Origin: JACDAN01 sp036554945 | Lineage (GTDB): Bacteria; Actinomycetota; Thermoleophilia; Gaiellales; Gaiellaceae | Direction: 5' to 3' | Assembly (NCBI GenBank): GCA_036554945.1 | Contig: DATBMH010000072.1 | Location: forward strand, 1 to 27,182 | DNA: 27,182 nt | Shown here: positions 1-7,116 of the stretch, piece after piece | How positions within the stretch are numbered: position 1 is the first letter of the stretch | Layout: every line of letters starts with the position of its first letter | Notes under the pieces: generated by a model | The model's input: only the letters and a program-made list of their open reading frames with translations | What the model was told of the DNA's origin: nothing | The model's database searches: none | Position numbers and translations under genes: made by a program

Positions 1-414
1 CGGCTGCCCGCCGGTCGCGAACGGAACGAGCGGGCGCGTGACGTCTACTCCTACATCCACTTCCCGATGGTCGCGGGCATCGTCCTGGCCGCCCTCGGGC
101 TCAAGAAGACGCTCGGCGACGTGGGCAAGGAGCTGGACGAGGTGACGGCCTTCGCGATGCTGGGCGGCATCGCGCTCTACCTGCTCGCGCACGTCGCGCA
201 CAGGTACCGGAACGTGCACACGGTGAACACGCACCGGCTCGTCTGCGCCGTGGTCCTGCTCGCGCTGGCTCCGCTCGCCGTCGAGATCCCGGCGCTGGCG
301 TCACTCGGGCTCGTGGCTGCGGCTCTGTGGGTGCTGATCGGGCTCGAGGCCGTACGGTTCGCCGGATCGAGGGAGCGCGCCAGGCAGGCGCTCGCCGAGG
401 AGGCCGGCCACTGA
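1..414 (+). CDS. LtrA-like low-temperature-requirement membrane protein, C-terminal part
   Basis: The frame is open from the first base of the window, so the N-terminus lies outside it; 137 codons plus stop are visible. The stretch around residues 8-32 (an ERNERARDVYSYIHF block followed by PMVAGIVLAALGLKK) matches the conserved C-terminal block of the low temperature requirement A family (PF06772). Three to four hydrophobic helices follow, then a charged tail with RERARQALAEE. The family are multi-pass membrane proteins whose biochemical role is not established. The stop TGA at 412-414 overlaps the probable CTG start of the next gene, so the two are probably co-translated. The family call is good; the function is unknown. 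Confidence 0.72.
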   Translation, partial: RLPAGRERNERARDVYSYIHFPMVAGIVLAALGLKKTLGDVGKELDEVTAFAMLGGIALYLLAHVAHRYRNVHTVNTHRLVCAVVLLALAPLAVEIPALASLGLVAAALWVLIGLEAVRFAGSRERARQALAEEAGH

Positions 415-698
415 TCGAGGTCGCGGACAACCGGGCCGAGCGCCGCTACGAGGGGAGGATCGACGGGAAGCTCGCGGGCTCGATCCACTACGTCGAGCAC
501 GAGGGGCAGCTCGCCCTCGTCCATACGGAGGTCGAGCCCGGCTTCGAGGGCCAGGGCGTCGGCGGCCGGCTCGTCGCCGCGACGCTCGACGACATCCGGG
601 AGCACGGGCTGACGATCACCGTGCGCTGCCCGTTCGTCCGCGCGTACCTCGAGAAGCATCCCGAGTACGCCGACCTCGTCGCCGGTCAGCCCGACTGA
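411..698 (+). CDS. Small GNAT-like N-acetyltransferase (YidJ / PF14542 type)
   Basis: The protein has 95 residues if it starts at CTG 411. The order of motifs is that of the short GCN5-related acetyltransferase family PF14542: an N-terminal I-x-V-x-DN block, a RYEG strand, then HTEVEPGFEGQGVGGRLV, which carries the acetyl-CoA pyrophosphate-binding Q/GxGxG/A loop, and the closing CPFVRAYLEKHPEY signature. Family members begin right at the IxVxDN block, and there is no ATG, GTG or TTG near it. The only in-frame upstream alternative, GTG 327, would add 28 residues that lie wholly inside the preceding gene. The CTG overlaps the previous stop as CTGA. The 3' end overlaps the convergent beta-propeller gene by 13 bases. 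The acceptor substrate is unknown. Confidence 0.8.
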   Translation: MIEVADNRAERRYEGRIDGKLAGSIHYVEHEGQLALVHTEVEPGFEGQGVGGRLVAATLDDIREHGLTITVRCPFVRAYLEKHPEYADLVAGQPD

Positions 699-1639
699 AC
701 CGCGAAGGCGATTAGCTCCTCACCGACCGCGACCGCGACCGGGCTCGCGCCGAGCCCAACCTGACCGGTGACCCGGCTCTCCCCGGGGTCGACGCGCTTC
801 GCGGCCCGGTCGTCGTAGGCCGCGACCCAGAGCTCGTCCTCCGTCGACGCGAGGTCGAGTGGGCGCGTCCCGACCTCGACGCGCTCGGCGCCCTCGACGC
901 GCTGCAGGAAGCCCGCGTCCTGCGCGAACCACGCCCGGCCCTCGGGCAGGACGGCGACGCTGGTGATGCCGATCGCCTCCTCCGTGACGATTCGTCCGTC
1001 GGAGGCGATCCGCACGAGCGAGCTGCTCGCCGGGCTCGAGATCCAGAGCGTGTCGTCTCGGAACACCAGCTTCGGCTCGGCGTTCTCGGCGGTCGCGACC
1101 GCACGGGGCTCGCGCGACGTCACCTCGAGCGTCTGCGGGTCGATCCGCAGGAGATCCCCCGACGCCACGACGAGCCAGACGCTGCCGAAGCCGAAGCCGA
1201 CCGAGATCGCCGGCTGACCGAGGTCGTCCGAACCGCGCACGTCTCCGGAGTCCGGGTCGAGCCGGAAGAGGCGGTGGGCGTCGTGGTCGGGCACCCACAC
1301 GGCGCCTCCGCCGACGGCCACGTCGTACGGCTCCTCGCCGACCGCGAACCTGCTGGCCGTCCGCTCACGCTCGTCGACCCGGATGACGAGCCCGTCCTCG
1401 GGCGCCGCCGCCCAGAATGCGCCCTCGCCGTAGGCCAGCCGCGTGGGCTCGGCGCCGAGCGGGACGTCCGCGAGCGGCCGTCCGTCGCCCACGTCGAGCA
1501 GGACGAGCGAGTCGGGCCTGGCGGCGATCGAGGCTGACAGCGGCCCGGCCTCGCCGTCCCGCCGGAGCGCCACCGCCGCGACACCGGCCGCGAAGGCCGC
1601 GACGGCGGCGGCGAGAGCGATCAGCCGGCGCCGGCTCAC
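686..1639 (-). CDS. Membrane-anchored beta-propeller (Vgb/NHL-like) protein
   Basis: The protein has 317 residues from GTG 1639. It opens with Arg-rich residues and one hydrophobic helix (about residues 5-25), which fits a signal anchor that puts the rest outside the membrane. The body is built of repeated units of about 40 residues with the pattern (V/I)AVGxGAVWVxDxxxxxLxRIDPxT, typical of virginiamycin-B-lyase-like or NHL seven-bladed propellers. No catalytic set of Vgb is evident, so an enzyme call is not justified. The start overlaps the stop of the upstream Lrp/AsnC gene as GTGA, so the two are translationally coupled. It could sense or bind a ligand outside the cell, but the sequence does not show this. 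Confidence 0.75.
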   Translation of the reverse strand: MSRRRLIALAAAVAAFAAGVAAVALRRDGEAGPLSASIAARPDSLVLLDVGDGRPLADVPLGAEPTRLAYGEGAFWAAAPEDGLVIRVDERERTASRFAVGEEPYDVAVGGGAVWVPDHDAHRLFRLDPDSGDVRGSDDLGQPAISVGFGFGSVWLVVASGDLLRIDPQTLEVTSREPRAVATAENAEPKLVFRDDTLWISSPASSSLVRIASDGRIVTEEAIGITSVAVLPEGRAWFAQDAGFLQRVEGAERVEVGTRPLDLASTEDELWVAAYDDRAAKRVDPGESRVTGQVGLGASPVAVAVGEELIAFAVQSG

Positions 1640-2073
1640 TCCTCCAGCGGCAGGGGCCGCTCGTCGATCGGCGAGGAGTGGATGATGGACGTCGTCGTCT
1701 GGCCGAGGACGATGAAGCGGTCGAGGATCGGCTCGAGGTCGTTCATCGTGCGGAGGTGCAGCTTGAGGACGAAGCAGTCCTCGCCCGTGACGCGGTGGCA
1801 CTCGACGACCTCGGGAACTTCCCGCGCGAGCTCGGGGATCTTGTGCAGCTGCCGGGTGGTCGGGCGGATGCGGACGAACGCTCCGATCGGGTAGCCGATT
1901 GCGGTCGGGTCGACCTGCACTCGGTAGCCGCCGATCGCCCCCGAGCGCTCGAGGCGCTGGAGGCGCTCGCCGACGGCGGGCGACGAGAGGTTCACCCGGC
2001 GGCCGAGCTCCGCCAGCGAGAGCCGGGCGTTGCCCTGCAATTCCCGAAGAAGTCGACGGTCGGTCGCGTCCAA
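1636..2073 (-). CDS. Lrp/AsnC-family transcriptional regulator
   Basis: The protein has 145 residues from TTG 2073 and the usual family length (140-160). Residues 1-60 form the AsnC winged helix-turn-helix: the opening DATDRRLLRELQ, then LSLAELGRRVNLS and VGERLQRLERSGAIGGYR. Residues 65-140 form the RAM ligand-binding domain, including the VTGEDCFVLKLHL strand. Such regulators form octamers and respond to amino acids. The Pseudomonas kynurenine-pathway regulator KynR belongs to this family, and this gene sits one gene away from a tryptophan/kynurenine operon, so control of that operon or of the divergent EamA transporter is plausible but unproven. A TANNNT box lies nine bases before the TTG, which suggests a leaderless transcript. 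Confidence 0.9.
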   Translation of the reverse strand: MDATDRRLLRELQGNARLSLAELGRRVNLSSPAVGERLQRLERSGAIGGYRVQVDPTAIGYPIGAFVRIRPTTRQLHKIPELAREVPEVVECHRVTGEDCFVLKLHLRTMNDLEPILDRFIVLGQTTTSIIHSSPIDERPLPLEE

Positions 2074-2082
2074 CGCCTTTGA

Positions 2083-2088
2083 ATCTTA
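2083..2088 (-). promoter_or_regulatory. Candidate -10 box of a leaderless promoter for the Lrp/AsnC gene
   Basis: TAAGAT reads on the minus strand and is followed by nine bases and the TTG start at 2073. That spacing would place the transcript start at or next to the start codon. The 51-base gap to the divergent EamA start would hold any regulator site. No convincing -35 box is visible. Confidence 0.45.
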
Positions 2089-2124
2089 GGCCAATCGGGC
2101 GAGAGGCGGGGCAGACTCTGACCG

Positions 2125-3012
2125 GTGCGTCGATTCTTCCACCGATTCGCCACGAGCGCGCCGCCCGAGAGCTACTTCGTCGTCAGCGCGGTCTTCCACT
2201 ACCTCGGCCCGGCGTTCGCCGTCCTGCTGTTCGCACGGGTCGAGCCGCTCGGAGTCGCGTGGCTGCGGATCGCGAGCGCGGCCGTCGTGCTCGCGGTGTG
2301 GCGGCGGCCCCGGCGGCTCCTCCGCAACCGGACGGTGATCGCAATGGGTGCCGTGCTCGCCGCGATGAACCCGTGCTTCTACCTCGCGATCGACCGCCTC
2401 CCGCTCGGCACGGTGGCGGCGATCGAGTTCCTGCCGGTGATCGCGCTCGCCGCGCTCGGGATGCGAACGCGGCGGAACCTGCTCGCGCTCTCGGCTGCGG
2501 CCGCCGGCGTCTACCTCCTCACCGATGTCCGGCTGGGGGGCGAGCCGGTCGGCGTCGCGCTCGCGTTCGTCAATGCCGGCCTCTTCGCCGCTTACATCGT
2601 GCTCGCGCACCGGGTCGCGCAGAGCGGGCTCGGCGGCATCGATGCTCTCGCGGCGGCGATGGTCGTCGCCTGGATCTTCGTCATGCCGGTCGGGATCTGG
2701 GAGGCGGCGCCGGCCTTCGTCGACCCACTCCTCCTGGCGGCCGGGGTGGGGGTCGGCGTCTCGTCCTCCGTGATCCCGTACGTGTTCGACCAGCTCGCGA
2801 TGGCGCGGATGCTGCGGGCGACCTACGCGCTGCTCGTGGCGATCCTCCCGGCCACCGCGACCGTCGTCGGGATCGTCGTGCTCGGCCAGGTGCCGAGCGC
2901 GGTCGAGGTCGCCGGTGTCAGCCTCGTGGTGGCCGCGGTCGCCGTCCATCGAGAGCCGACACAGCCTCCTGCAGCTGCTCGTCGGTCACGTACGGCGCCG
3001 GCCCGAGCCTGA
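2125..3012 (+). CDS. EamA/DMT-superfamily transporter
   Basis: The protein has 295 residues from GTG 2125, with about ten hydrophobic helices arranged as two EamA repeats (roughly residues 15-140 and 150-275). The Pro-rich loop after the third helix and the short basic loops between helices are typical of drug/metabolite exporters. In many bacteria such transporters export amino acids or related metabolites. It is divergent from the Lrp/AsnC gene with 51 bases between starts, a common regulator-transporter arrangement. That makes export of an amino acid or kynurenine-type compound an attractive but unproven idea. Its last 95 bases overlap the convergent kynureninase gene, and the tail after residue 275 is low-complexity, as expected from the overlap. 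Confidence 0.85.
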   Translation: MRRFFHRFATSAPPESYFVVSAVFHYLGPAFAVLLFARVEPLGVAWLRIASAAVVLAVWRRPRRLLRNRTVIAMGAVLAAMNPCFYLAIDRLPLGTVAAIEFLPVIALAALGMRTRRNLLALSAAAAGVYLLTDVRLGGEPVGVALAFVNAGLFAAYIVLAHRVAQSGLGGIDALAAAMVVAWIFVMPVGIWEAAPAFVDPLLLAAGVGVGVSSSVIPYVFDQLAMARMLRATYALLVAILPATATVVGIVVLGQVPSAVEVAGVSLVVAAVAVHREPTQPPAAARRSRTAPARA

Positions 3013-4057
3013 GATGGCGGCCGCGCGAGTCGGTCAGCACGCCGGCCTCGAGCAGGCTCCGGCTGACCTGCTCGGCGCCGGGGATGTCCAGCGCGAGGAA
3101 GCCGCCGTGGTCCTCCCGGGAGCCCGGCACGCCGAGCGCGTCCGCGAGCAGCGTGGTCTGCCGGAGGTAGTTCGCGCGCAGCGCCTCCGGGGTCAGGCCC
3201 TGCTCGGCGAAGAAGTCGAAGACGCGCGCCGCCCGGTAGTGGCTGGTCGGGTCGTACGTCGCGCCGGCGAAGCGCATGCCGCCGGTCGGGTACTCGACCC
3301 GCCCCGGCTCGTGCTCGGCCGCGAGCTCCGCGAACTCGGCGAACCAGCCGGTGAGCGCCGGCCGCAGGGCGTCCGCCTGCGGCGGCACGCGGAGGAAGCA
3401 GTTTCCCTCGCCCAGCTGCAGGTACTTGTAGCCGCCGCCCACCACCCAGACCGAGTCCGGGAGCGGGACGCGCATGACGCCGAACGCGTGGTAGACGTCC
3501 ACGAGCAGCTGCGCGCCTGCCCGGTCGCAGGCTGCGGCGAGCTCGCCGAGGCCCGGGACGATCCGTGAGTCCTCGAACAGCACCGCGGACACGAGCACCG
3601 CAGCCGTCCGCTCGTCCGTCTCGGCCGCGAGCCGCTCCGCGAGCGTCTCCGCCGGGCGGGCGTCCACGATCGCGACGTCGAGGAGCTCCTCCTCGGCGAG
3701 CCGGGCCATCAGCCGTCGGAGCGTGTGGAACTCGCCGCTCGTCGTCACCAGCCGCGGCCGGCGACGGAGGTCGAGCGCCGACAGGAAGCGCAGGACGAGC
3801 CCGAACGTGTTCTGGTCGAGCGCGAGCTCGGCGCGCGGGTCGTCCAGCCAGACGCGGAACCCGTCGCGCACGCGCTCGGCCTTCCGGAACGCGCGGTCCC
3901 ACTTCTCGTCCACCTGGAGCGCCGCGGCGTCCCAGGCCTCGACGACGCCTTCGCGCGCCACGTCCGGCCAGGCCTGGTGCGAGTGGCCGGTCAGGAACAC
4001 GCGCTCCGTGACCCCGAACCGCGAGTAGTGCGGCGCCAGCGCCTCCGCGGAGATCAA
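2918..4057 (-). CDS. kynU: Kynureninase (PLP-dependent, fold type I)
   Basis: The protein has 379 residues from TTG 4057, somewhat shorter than the roughly 415 of classic bacterial kynureninases. It would cleave kynurenine to anthranilate and alanine. The N-terminal FLTGHSHQAWPD stretch resembles the kynureninase substrate loop. TTSGEFHTLRR (about 105-115) and LLVDVYHAFG (184-193, with Asp187 and His190) fit the PLP-binding half. GGGYKYLQLGEGN (207-219) carries the Schiff-base lysine, Lys211, corresponding to the family's SYKYLNxGPG motif. The next upstream gene is tryptophan 2,3-dioxygenase, and the start overlaps its stop as TTGA. It is the last gene of the operon. The variant motif (LGEG for NxGPG) leaves a little doubt about exact substrate, but the context supports kynurenine strongly. 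Confidence 0.88.
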   Translation of the reverse strand: MISAEALAPHYSRFGVTERVFLTGHSHQAWPDVAREGVVEAWDAAALQVDEKWDRAFRKAERVRDGFRVWLDDPRAELALDQNTFGLVLRFLSALDLRRRPRLVTTSGEFHTLRRLMARLAEEELLDVAIVDARPAETLAERLAAETDERTAAVLVSAVLFEDSRIVPGLGELAAACDRAGAQLLVDVYHAFGVMRVPLPDSVWVVGGGYKYLQLGEGNCFLRVPPQADALRPALTGWFAEFAELAAEHEPGRVEYPTGGMRFAGATYDPTSHYRAARVFDFFAEQGLTPEALRANYLRQTTLLADALGVPGSREDHGGFLALDIPGAEQVSRSLLEAGVLTDSRGRHLRLGPAPYVTDEQLQEAVSALDGRRPRPPRG

Positions 4058-4842
4058 AGGTCGGTGCGGACGGTCCAGAGGTCCGGGAAGAACGGCTTGT
4101 GGAGCGTCGTGCGCAGGTACGCCGCGCCGGGCGAGCCGCCGGTGCCGGGCCGCCCTCCGATCGTCCGCTCGACCATCTTGACGTGGTGGTACCGCCACTC
4201 CATCAGGCCCTCGTCGAAGTCGACCATGCGCTCGGAGATCTGGGCGGGCGCGCCGTCGTCGCGGTACGCCCGGAGCAGGGCCGCCTGGACGCCGGCCGAC
4301 TCCTCGACCGGCTGCGTGACGTCACGCTCGAGCGTCTCCTCCGGCACCGGGTAGCCCCGGCCGGCCAGGTAGCGGAGGAACGAGTCGTACACGGACGGCC
4401 GCGCCATCGCCGCCTGCACCCTGTCGTAGTCGACGCTGCCCTCGTGGTACGCCTCGAGGACGCCGGGGTCGCGGCGCCCGAGGATCGCCTCGAGCTCGCG
4501 GAACTGGCCGGACTGGAACCCCGACGACTGCTCGAGCCGGTCGCGGAAGGCGAGAAACTGCACGGGCGTCATCGTCTCGATCACGTCGAGCTGGGCGACG
4601 ACCAGCTTCAGGATCGTGAGGATGCGCTTGAAGGTCGCGAACGCCCGAGCCTCGTTGCCCTCCTCGAGCATCCGCTGGAGATACGTGAGCTCGTGGATCA
4701 GCTGCTTGAACCAGAGCTCGTAGACCTGGTGGACGACGATGAAAAGGATCTCGTCGTGCTCGTCCGACCGCGGGCGCTGGGCGCCGAGGATCTCCTCGAG
4801 GGCCAGGTAGGACGTGTAGTTGAGGGACTTCTCCTGGCTCAT
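4054..4842 (-). CDS. kynA: Tryptophan 2,3-dioxygenase
   Basis: The protein has 262 residues from ATG 4842, close to the family length of about 280. This heme enzyme opens the indole ring of L-tryptophan with O2 to give N-formylkynurenine. Signature blocks occur in order: LNYTSYL (7-13), HDEILFIVVHQVYELWFKQ (29-47), ETMTPVQFLAFRDRL (89-103), SSGFQSGQFREL and WRYHHVKMVERTIG (216-229) followed by GTGGS. By spacing to the Xanthomonas enzyme, His38 matches the active-site His55, Arg100 the substrate-carboxylate Arg117, His220 the proximal heme ligand His240 and Thr234 Thr254. All are kept, so it should be active. The start overlaps the acyl-CoA dehydrogenase stop as ATGA and its stop overlaps the kynureninase start. 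Confidence 0.97.
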   Translation of the reverse strand: MSQEKSLNYTSYLALEEILGAQRPRSDEHDEILFIVVHQVYELWFKQLIHELTYLQRMLEEGNEARAFATFKRILTILKLVVAQLDVIETMTPVQFLAFRDRLEQSSGFQSGQFRELEAILGRRDPGVLEAYHEGSVDYDRVQAAMARPSVYDSFLRYLAGRGYPVPEETLERDVTQPVEESAGVQAALLRAYRDDGAPAQISERMVDFDEGLMEWRYHHVKMVERTIGGRPGTGGSPGAAYLRTTLHKPFFPDLWTVRTDL

Positions 4843-5930
4843 TCGAGAAGGTCACCGTAGAGGTCGCGCGCGATGATCTGGCGCTGGACCTCCGACGCGC
4901 CCTCGTAGATCCGCGGGGCGCGCACCTCGCGGTAGAGGTGCTCCAGGAGGTGTCCCTTCTGGAGCGCGCGGGCGCCGTGAACCTGGATCGCGACGTCGAC
5001 GGCCTGCTGGGCGGTCTCCGTCGCGAAGAGCTTGGCCATGGCGGACGCCTTCCGCACCGACCCGCCGCCGGCGTCGTACTGCTCGGCTGCATCGCGGACC
5101 AGCAACCGGGCGGCCTGGATCCGGGTCGCGACCTCGGCGAGCTGGTGGGACACGGCCTGAAACGCGGCGAGCGGCCGGCCGAACGCCTGTCGTTCGGCCG
5201 TGTGCTGGACGGCGGCTTCGAGAGCGGCCTGGGCCATGCCGACGGCGAAGGCGCCCACGCTCGGCCGGAAGAGGTCGAGCGTCTCCATCGCGATCGCGAA
5301 GCCGCCGTCCACCTCGCCCAACACCTGCTCCGGCTCGACTCGGACGGCCTCGAACACGAGTGTCCCGATCGGATGGGGTGCGAGGAGCTCGAGATGCTCG
5401 CCGGAGAGGCCGTCGCTGTCGCGTGGGACGACGAACGCGGTGATGCCGCGGGCCCCCTCGTCGGACGTGCGGGCGAAGACGGTGTAGACGTCGGCGTCCG
5501 GGGCATTCGAGATCCACGTCTTCGTCCCGGTCAGGCGGTAACCATCGCCGTCGCGCCCGGCCCGGAGCGTGAGCGCCGCCGCATCGGACCCTGCGTCGGG
5601 CTCGCTGAGCGCAAAGGCGGCCACGGCGTCCCCGGCGATCAGCGGGGGGAGCCACTCGTCGCGGAGCTCCGGCCGCGCGCGCCGGAGGATCGGGTGACCG
5701 CCGAGCCCCTGGAGCGCCAAGGCGGTTTCGGCCTCGGTACAGCCCCAGGCCAGGGCCTCACGCAGCTCGCAGAGCTCGACGGCAGTTCCCTGAAGGGCGC
5801 GCTCGAGCAGGCCCTGCTCGCCGAGCAGCTTCACGAGCGGCCGGTTCAGCCGCCCTGGCTCGCCCTTCTCCGCGACCGCGGGAAACTTCGTGCGCGCGAG
5901 GAACCGCGCCCGGCGGAGGAGCTCGCTCAC
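4839..5930 (-). CDS. Acyl-CoA dehydrogenase family protein
   Basis: The protein has 363 residues from GTG 5930. The fold is that of FAD acyl-CoA dehydrogenases: an alpha-helical N-terminal domain; FALSEPDAGSDAAALTLRA (about 115-133) at the flavin site; TKTWISNAPDAD; a middle beta domain; and a C-terminal four-helix domain with RQAFGRPLAAFQAVSHQLAEV and QVHGARAL. The catalytic base is Glu343 in IYEGASEVQ near the end. The N-terminal domain is short compared with the usual 380-390 residues. It would oxidise an acyl-CoA in the alpha,beta position. In this operon a cyclic or ring-opened intermediate derived from anthraniloyl-CoA is the likely substrate, which is inference from context. It overlaps both neighbours by four bases (GTGA upstream, ATGA downstream). 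Confidence 0.92.
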   Translation of the reverse strand: MSELLRRARFLARTKFPAVAEKGEPGRLNRPLVKLLGEQGLLERALQGTAVELCELREALAWGCTEAETALALQGLGGHPILRRARPELRDEWLPPLIAGDAVAAFALSEPDAGSDAAALTLRAGRDGDGYRLTGTKTWISNAPDADVYTVFARTSDEGARGITAFVVPRDSDGLSGEHLELLAPHPIGTLVFEAVRVEPEQVLGEVDGGFAIAMETLDLFRPSVGAFAVGMAQAALEAAVQHTAERQAFGRPLAAFQAVSHQLAEVATRIQAARLLVRDAAEQYDAGGGSVRKASAMAKLFATETAQQAVDVAIQVHGARALQKGHLLEHLYREVRAPRIYEGASEVQRQIIARDLYGDLLE

Positions 5931-6304
5931 TCCGGGACCACGGCCACGCCCATGAGCTCGACCTTGGCGTCCGGCTCGAACAGTGCGGCGACCCCGATCA
6001 GCGCCATCGCCGGGTAGCGCTTGCCGAAATGACGGCGCCAGGCCTCGCCCAGCTCCCTGCTGGACGCGCGGTACTCGTCGATGTCGGTCGTGTAGATCAC
6101 GAGCGAGACGAGGTGGTCCGGCCTCGCGCCGGCCGCCTTCAAGGCCGTCACGATCCTGGCGGCGGCGGAGTCGAACTGCTCGACGAGCGTCTCGCCCTCG
6201 CCGGTCTGGCCGCCGAGGTACACGGCCCCTCCGGACACCACCGCGTGTGAGAAGCCGACGGGATTCGGCAGCCCCGGCGGATTGACGATCAGCGGCCGGT
6301 CCAC
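5927..6304 (-). CDS. Rid/YjgF-family protein lacking the catalytic arginine
   Basis: The protein has 125 residues from GTG 6304, a full-length Rid domain of the YjgF/YER057c/UK114 family. Recognisable parts are VGFSHAVVSGGAVYLGGQTG (16-35), VEQFDSAAARIVTALKAAGA, HLVSLVIYTTDID and YPAMALIGVAAL with KVELMGVAV. Canonical RidA hydrolyses reactive enamines/imines with an arginine (E. coli Arg105) in the P-A-R motif. Here that position is Met100 (PAM). Rid subgroups without the arginine are known from catabolic operons and lack the classic activity. In this operon an enamine, the 2-amino group of the dearomatised anthraniloyl-CoA product, must be hydrolysed, so a role on that intermediate is attractive but is inference. 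The start lies 16 bases inside the upstream crotonase gene. Confidence 0.88.
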   Translation of the reverse strand: MDRPLIVNPPGLPNPVGFSHAVVSGGAVYLGGQTGEGETLVEQFDSAAARIVTALKAAGARPDHLVSLVIYTTDIDEYRASSRELGEAWRRHFGKRYPAMALIGVAALFEPDAKVELMGVAVVPE

Positions 6305-7116
6305 GCGGGGCTCCTTCCCTCCGACCAGGCTGCGTAGAACTCGCCGAAGTCGTCGCTCTTCATCAGCAGCGCCTGCGCCAGCGCCTCCATCTCGATCGCC
6401 CCGCCCAGGTCGAGGTCGAGCTCACGCGTGAGCAGGATCTTCGTCGTCGCGTAGGCGAGCGCCGGGCCGTCGGCAAGCTCGCGGCCGAGCTGGTCGGCGG
6501 TGGGGCGGAGCTCGTCGTCGGGCACGACGCGCGTCGCCAGGCCGATGGCGGCGGCTCGGGCCGGGTCGACCTCGCCGCCGAGGAGCAGGAGCTCGGTCGC
6601 CCTGCCGAGCCCGACGATGCGGGGGAGGAGGTACGCCGCGCCCATGTCTGCCCCGGCCAGGCCGACCTTCGTGAACAGGAACGAGAACTTCGCCGAGGTG
6701 GCGACGATGCGGAGGTCGGCGGCGAGGGCGAGCACCGCGCCGGCGCCGGCGGCCACGCCGTTCACGGCGGCGACCATCGGGATCGGGCAGTCGCGCATCG
6801 CCTTCACGACCGCGCCGCTCATGCGCGTGAACTCGAGCAGCTCGCCGGCGGGCATCCGCTGGAGCTCGCCGATGATCTCCTCGACGTCGCCGCCGGAGCA
6901 GAACCCGCGGCCCTCGCCGGTGAGGACCAGGGCGCGGACGTCGCCGCGGTGCGGCAGCTCGCCGACGAGATCGCGGAGGTCGGCGTAGACGTCGAACGTC
7001 AGGGCGTTCAGCCGGTCCGGGCGGGAGAAGGTGACGGTGGCGACGCCGTCCTCCACGGCGAGGTCGAAGTGCTTCCACTCGCCGGTCAGGCCGGCGGATC
7101 CGCGGAAGGGGCTCAG
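6289..7116 (-). CDS. Crotonase-superfamily protein (possible ring-opening CoA hydrolase)
   Basis: The protein has 275 residues if it starts at CTG 7116, which overlaps the SDR stop as CTGA; a second CTG at 7089 is possible. The crotonase fold is clear: HFDLAVEDGVATVTFSRPDR (17-35), the oxyanion-hole LTGEGRGFCSGGD (65-77), VAAVNGVAAGAGAVLALAAD (115-134) and the C-terminal helices. Aligned by eye on rat enoyl-CoA hydratase, the two catalytic glutamates (Glu144, Glu164) fall on Val128 and Phe148, so a simple hydratase is unlikely. An acidic residue, Asp157, sits in the GADMG loop near where MenB/BadI-type and isomerase members carry catalytic Asp. Next to an SDR dehydrogenase, the pair recalls BadH/BadI of cyclohexanecarboxylate degradation, where BadI opens a 2-ketocyclohexane ring. 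The ring-opening role is a hypothesis. Confidence 0.85.
   Translation of the reverse strand: MSPFRGSAGLTGEWKHFDLAVEDGVATVTFSRPDRLNALTFDVYADLRDLVGELPHRGDVRALVLTGEGRGFCSGGDVEEIIGELQRMPAGELLEFTRMSGAVVKAMRDCPIPMVAAVNGVAAGAGAVLALAADLRIVATSAKFSFLFTKVGLAGADMGAAYLLPRIVGLGRATELLLLGGEVDPARAAAIGLATRVVPDDELRPTADQLGRELADGPALAYATTKILLTRELDLDLGGAIEMEALAQALLMKSDDFGEFYAAWSEGRSPAWTGR

Noticed and set aside
684..701. Terminator hairpin between the convergent GNAT and beta-propeller genes (GGTCAG / CTGAACC)
   Set aside because: Six base pairs with a bulge and no T-run; too weak to call.
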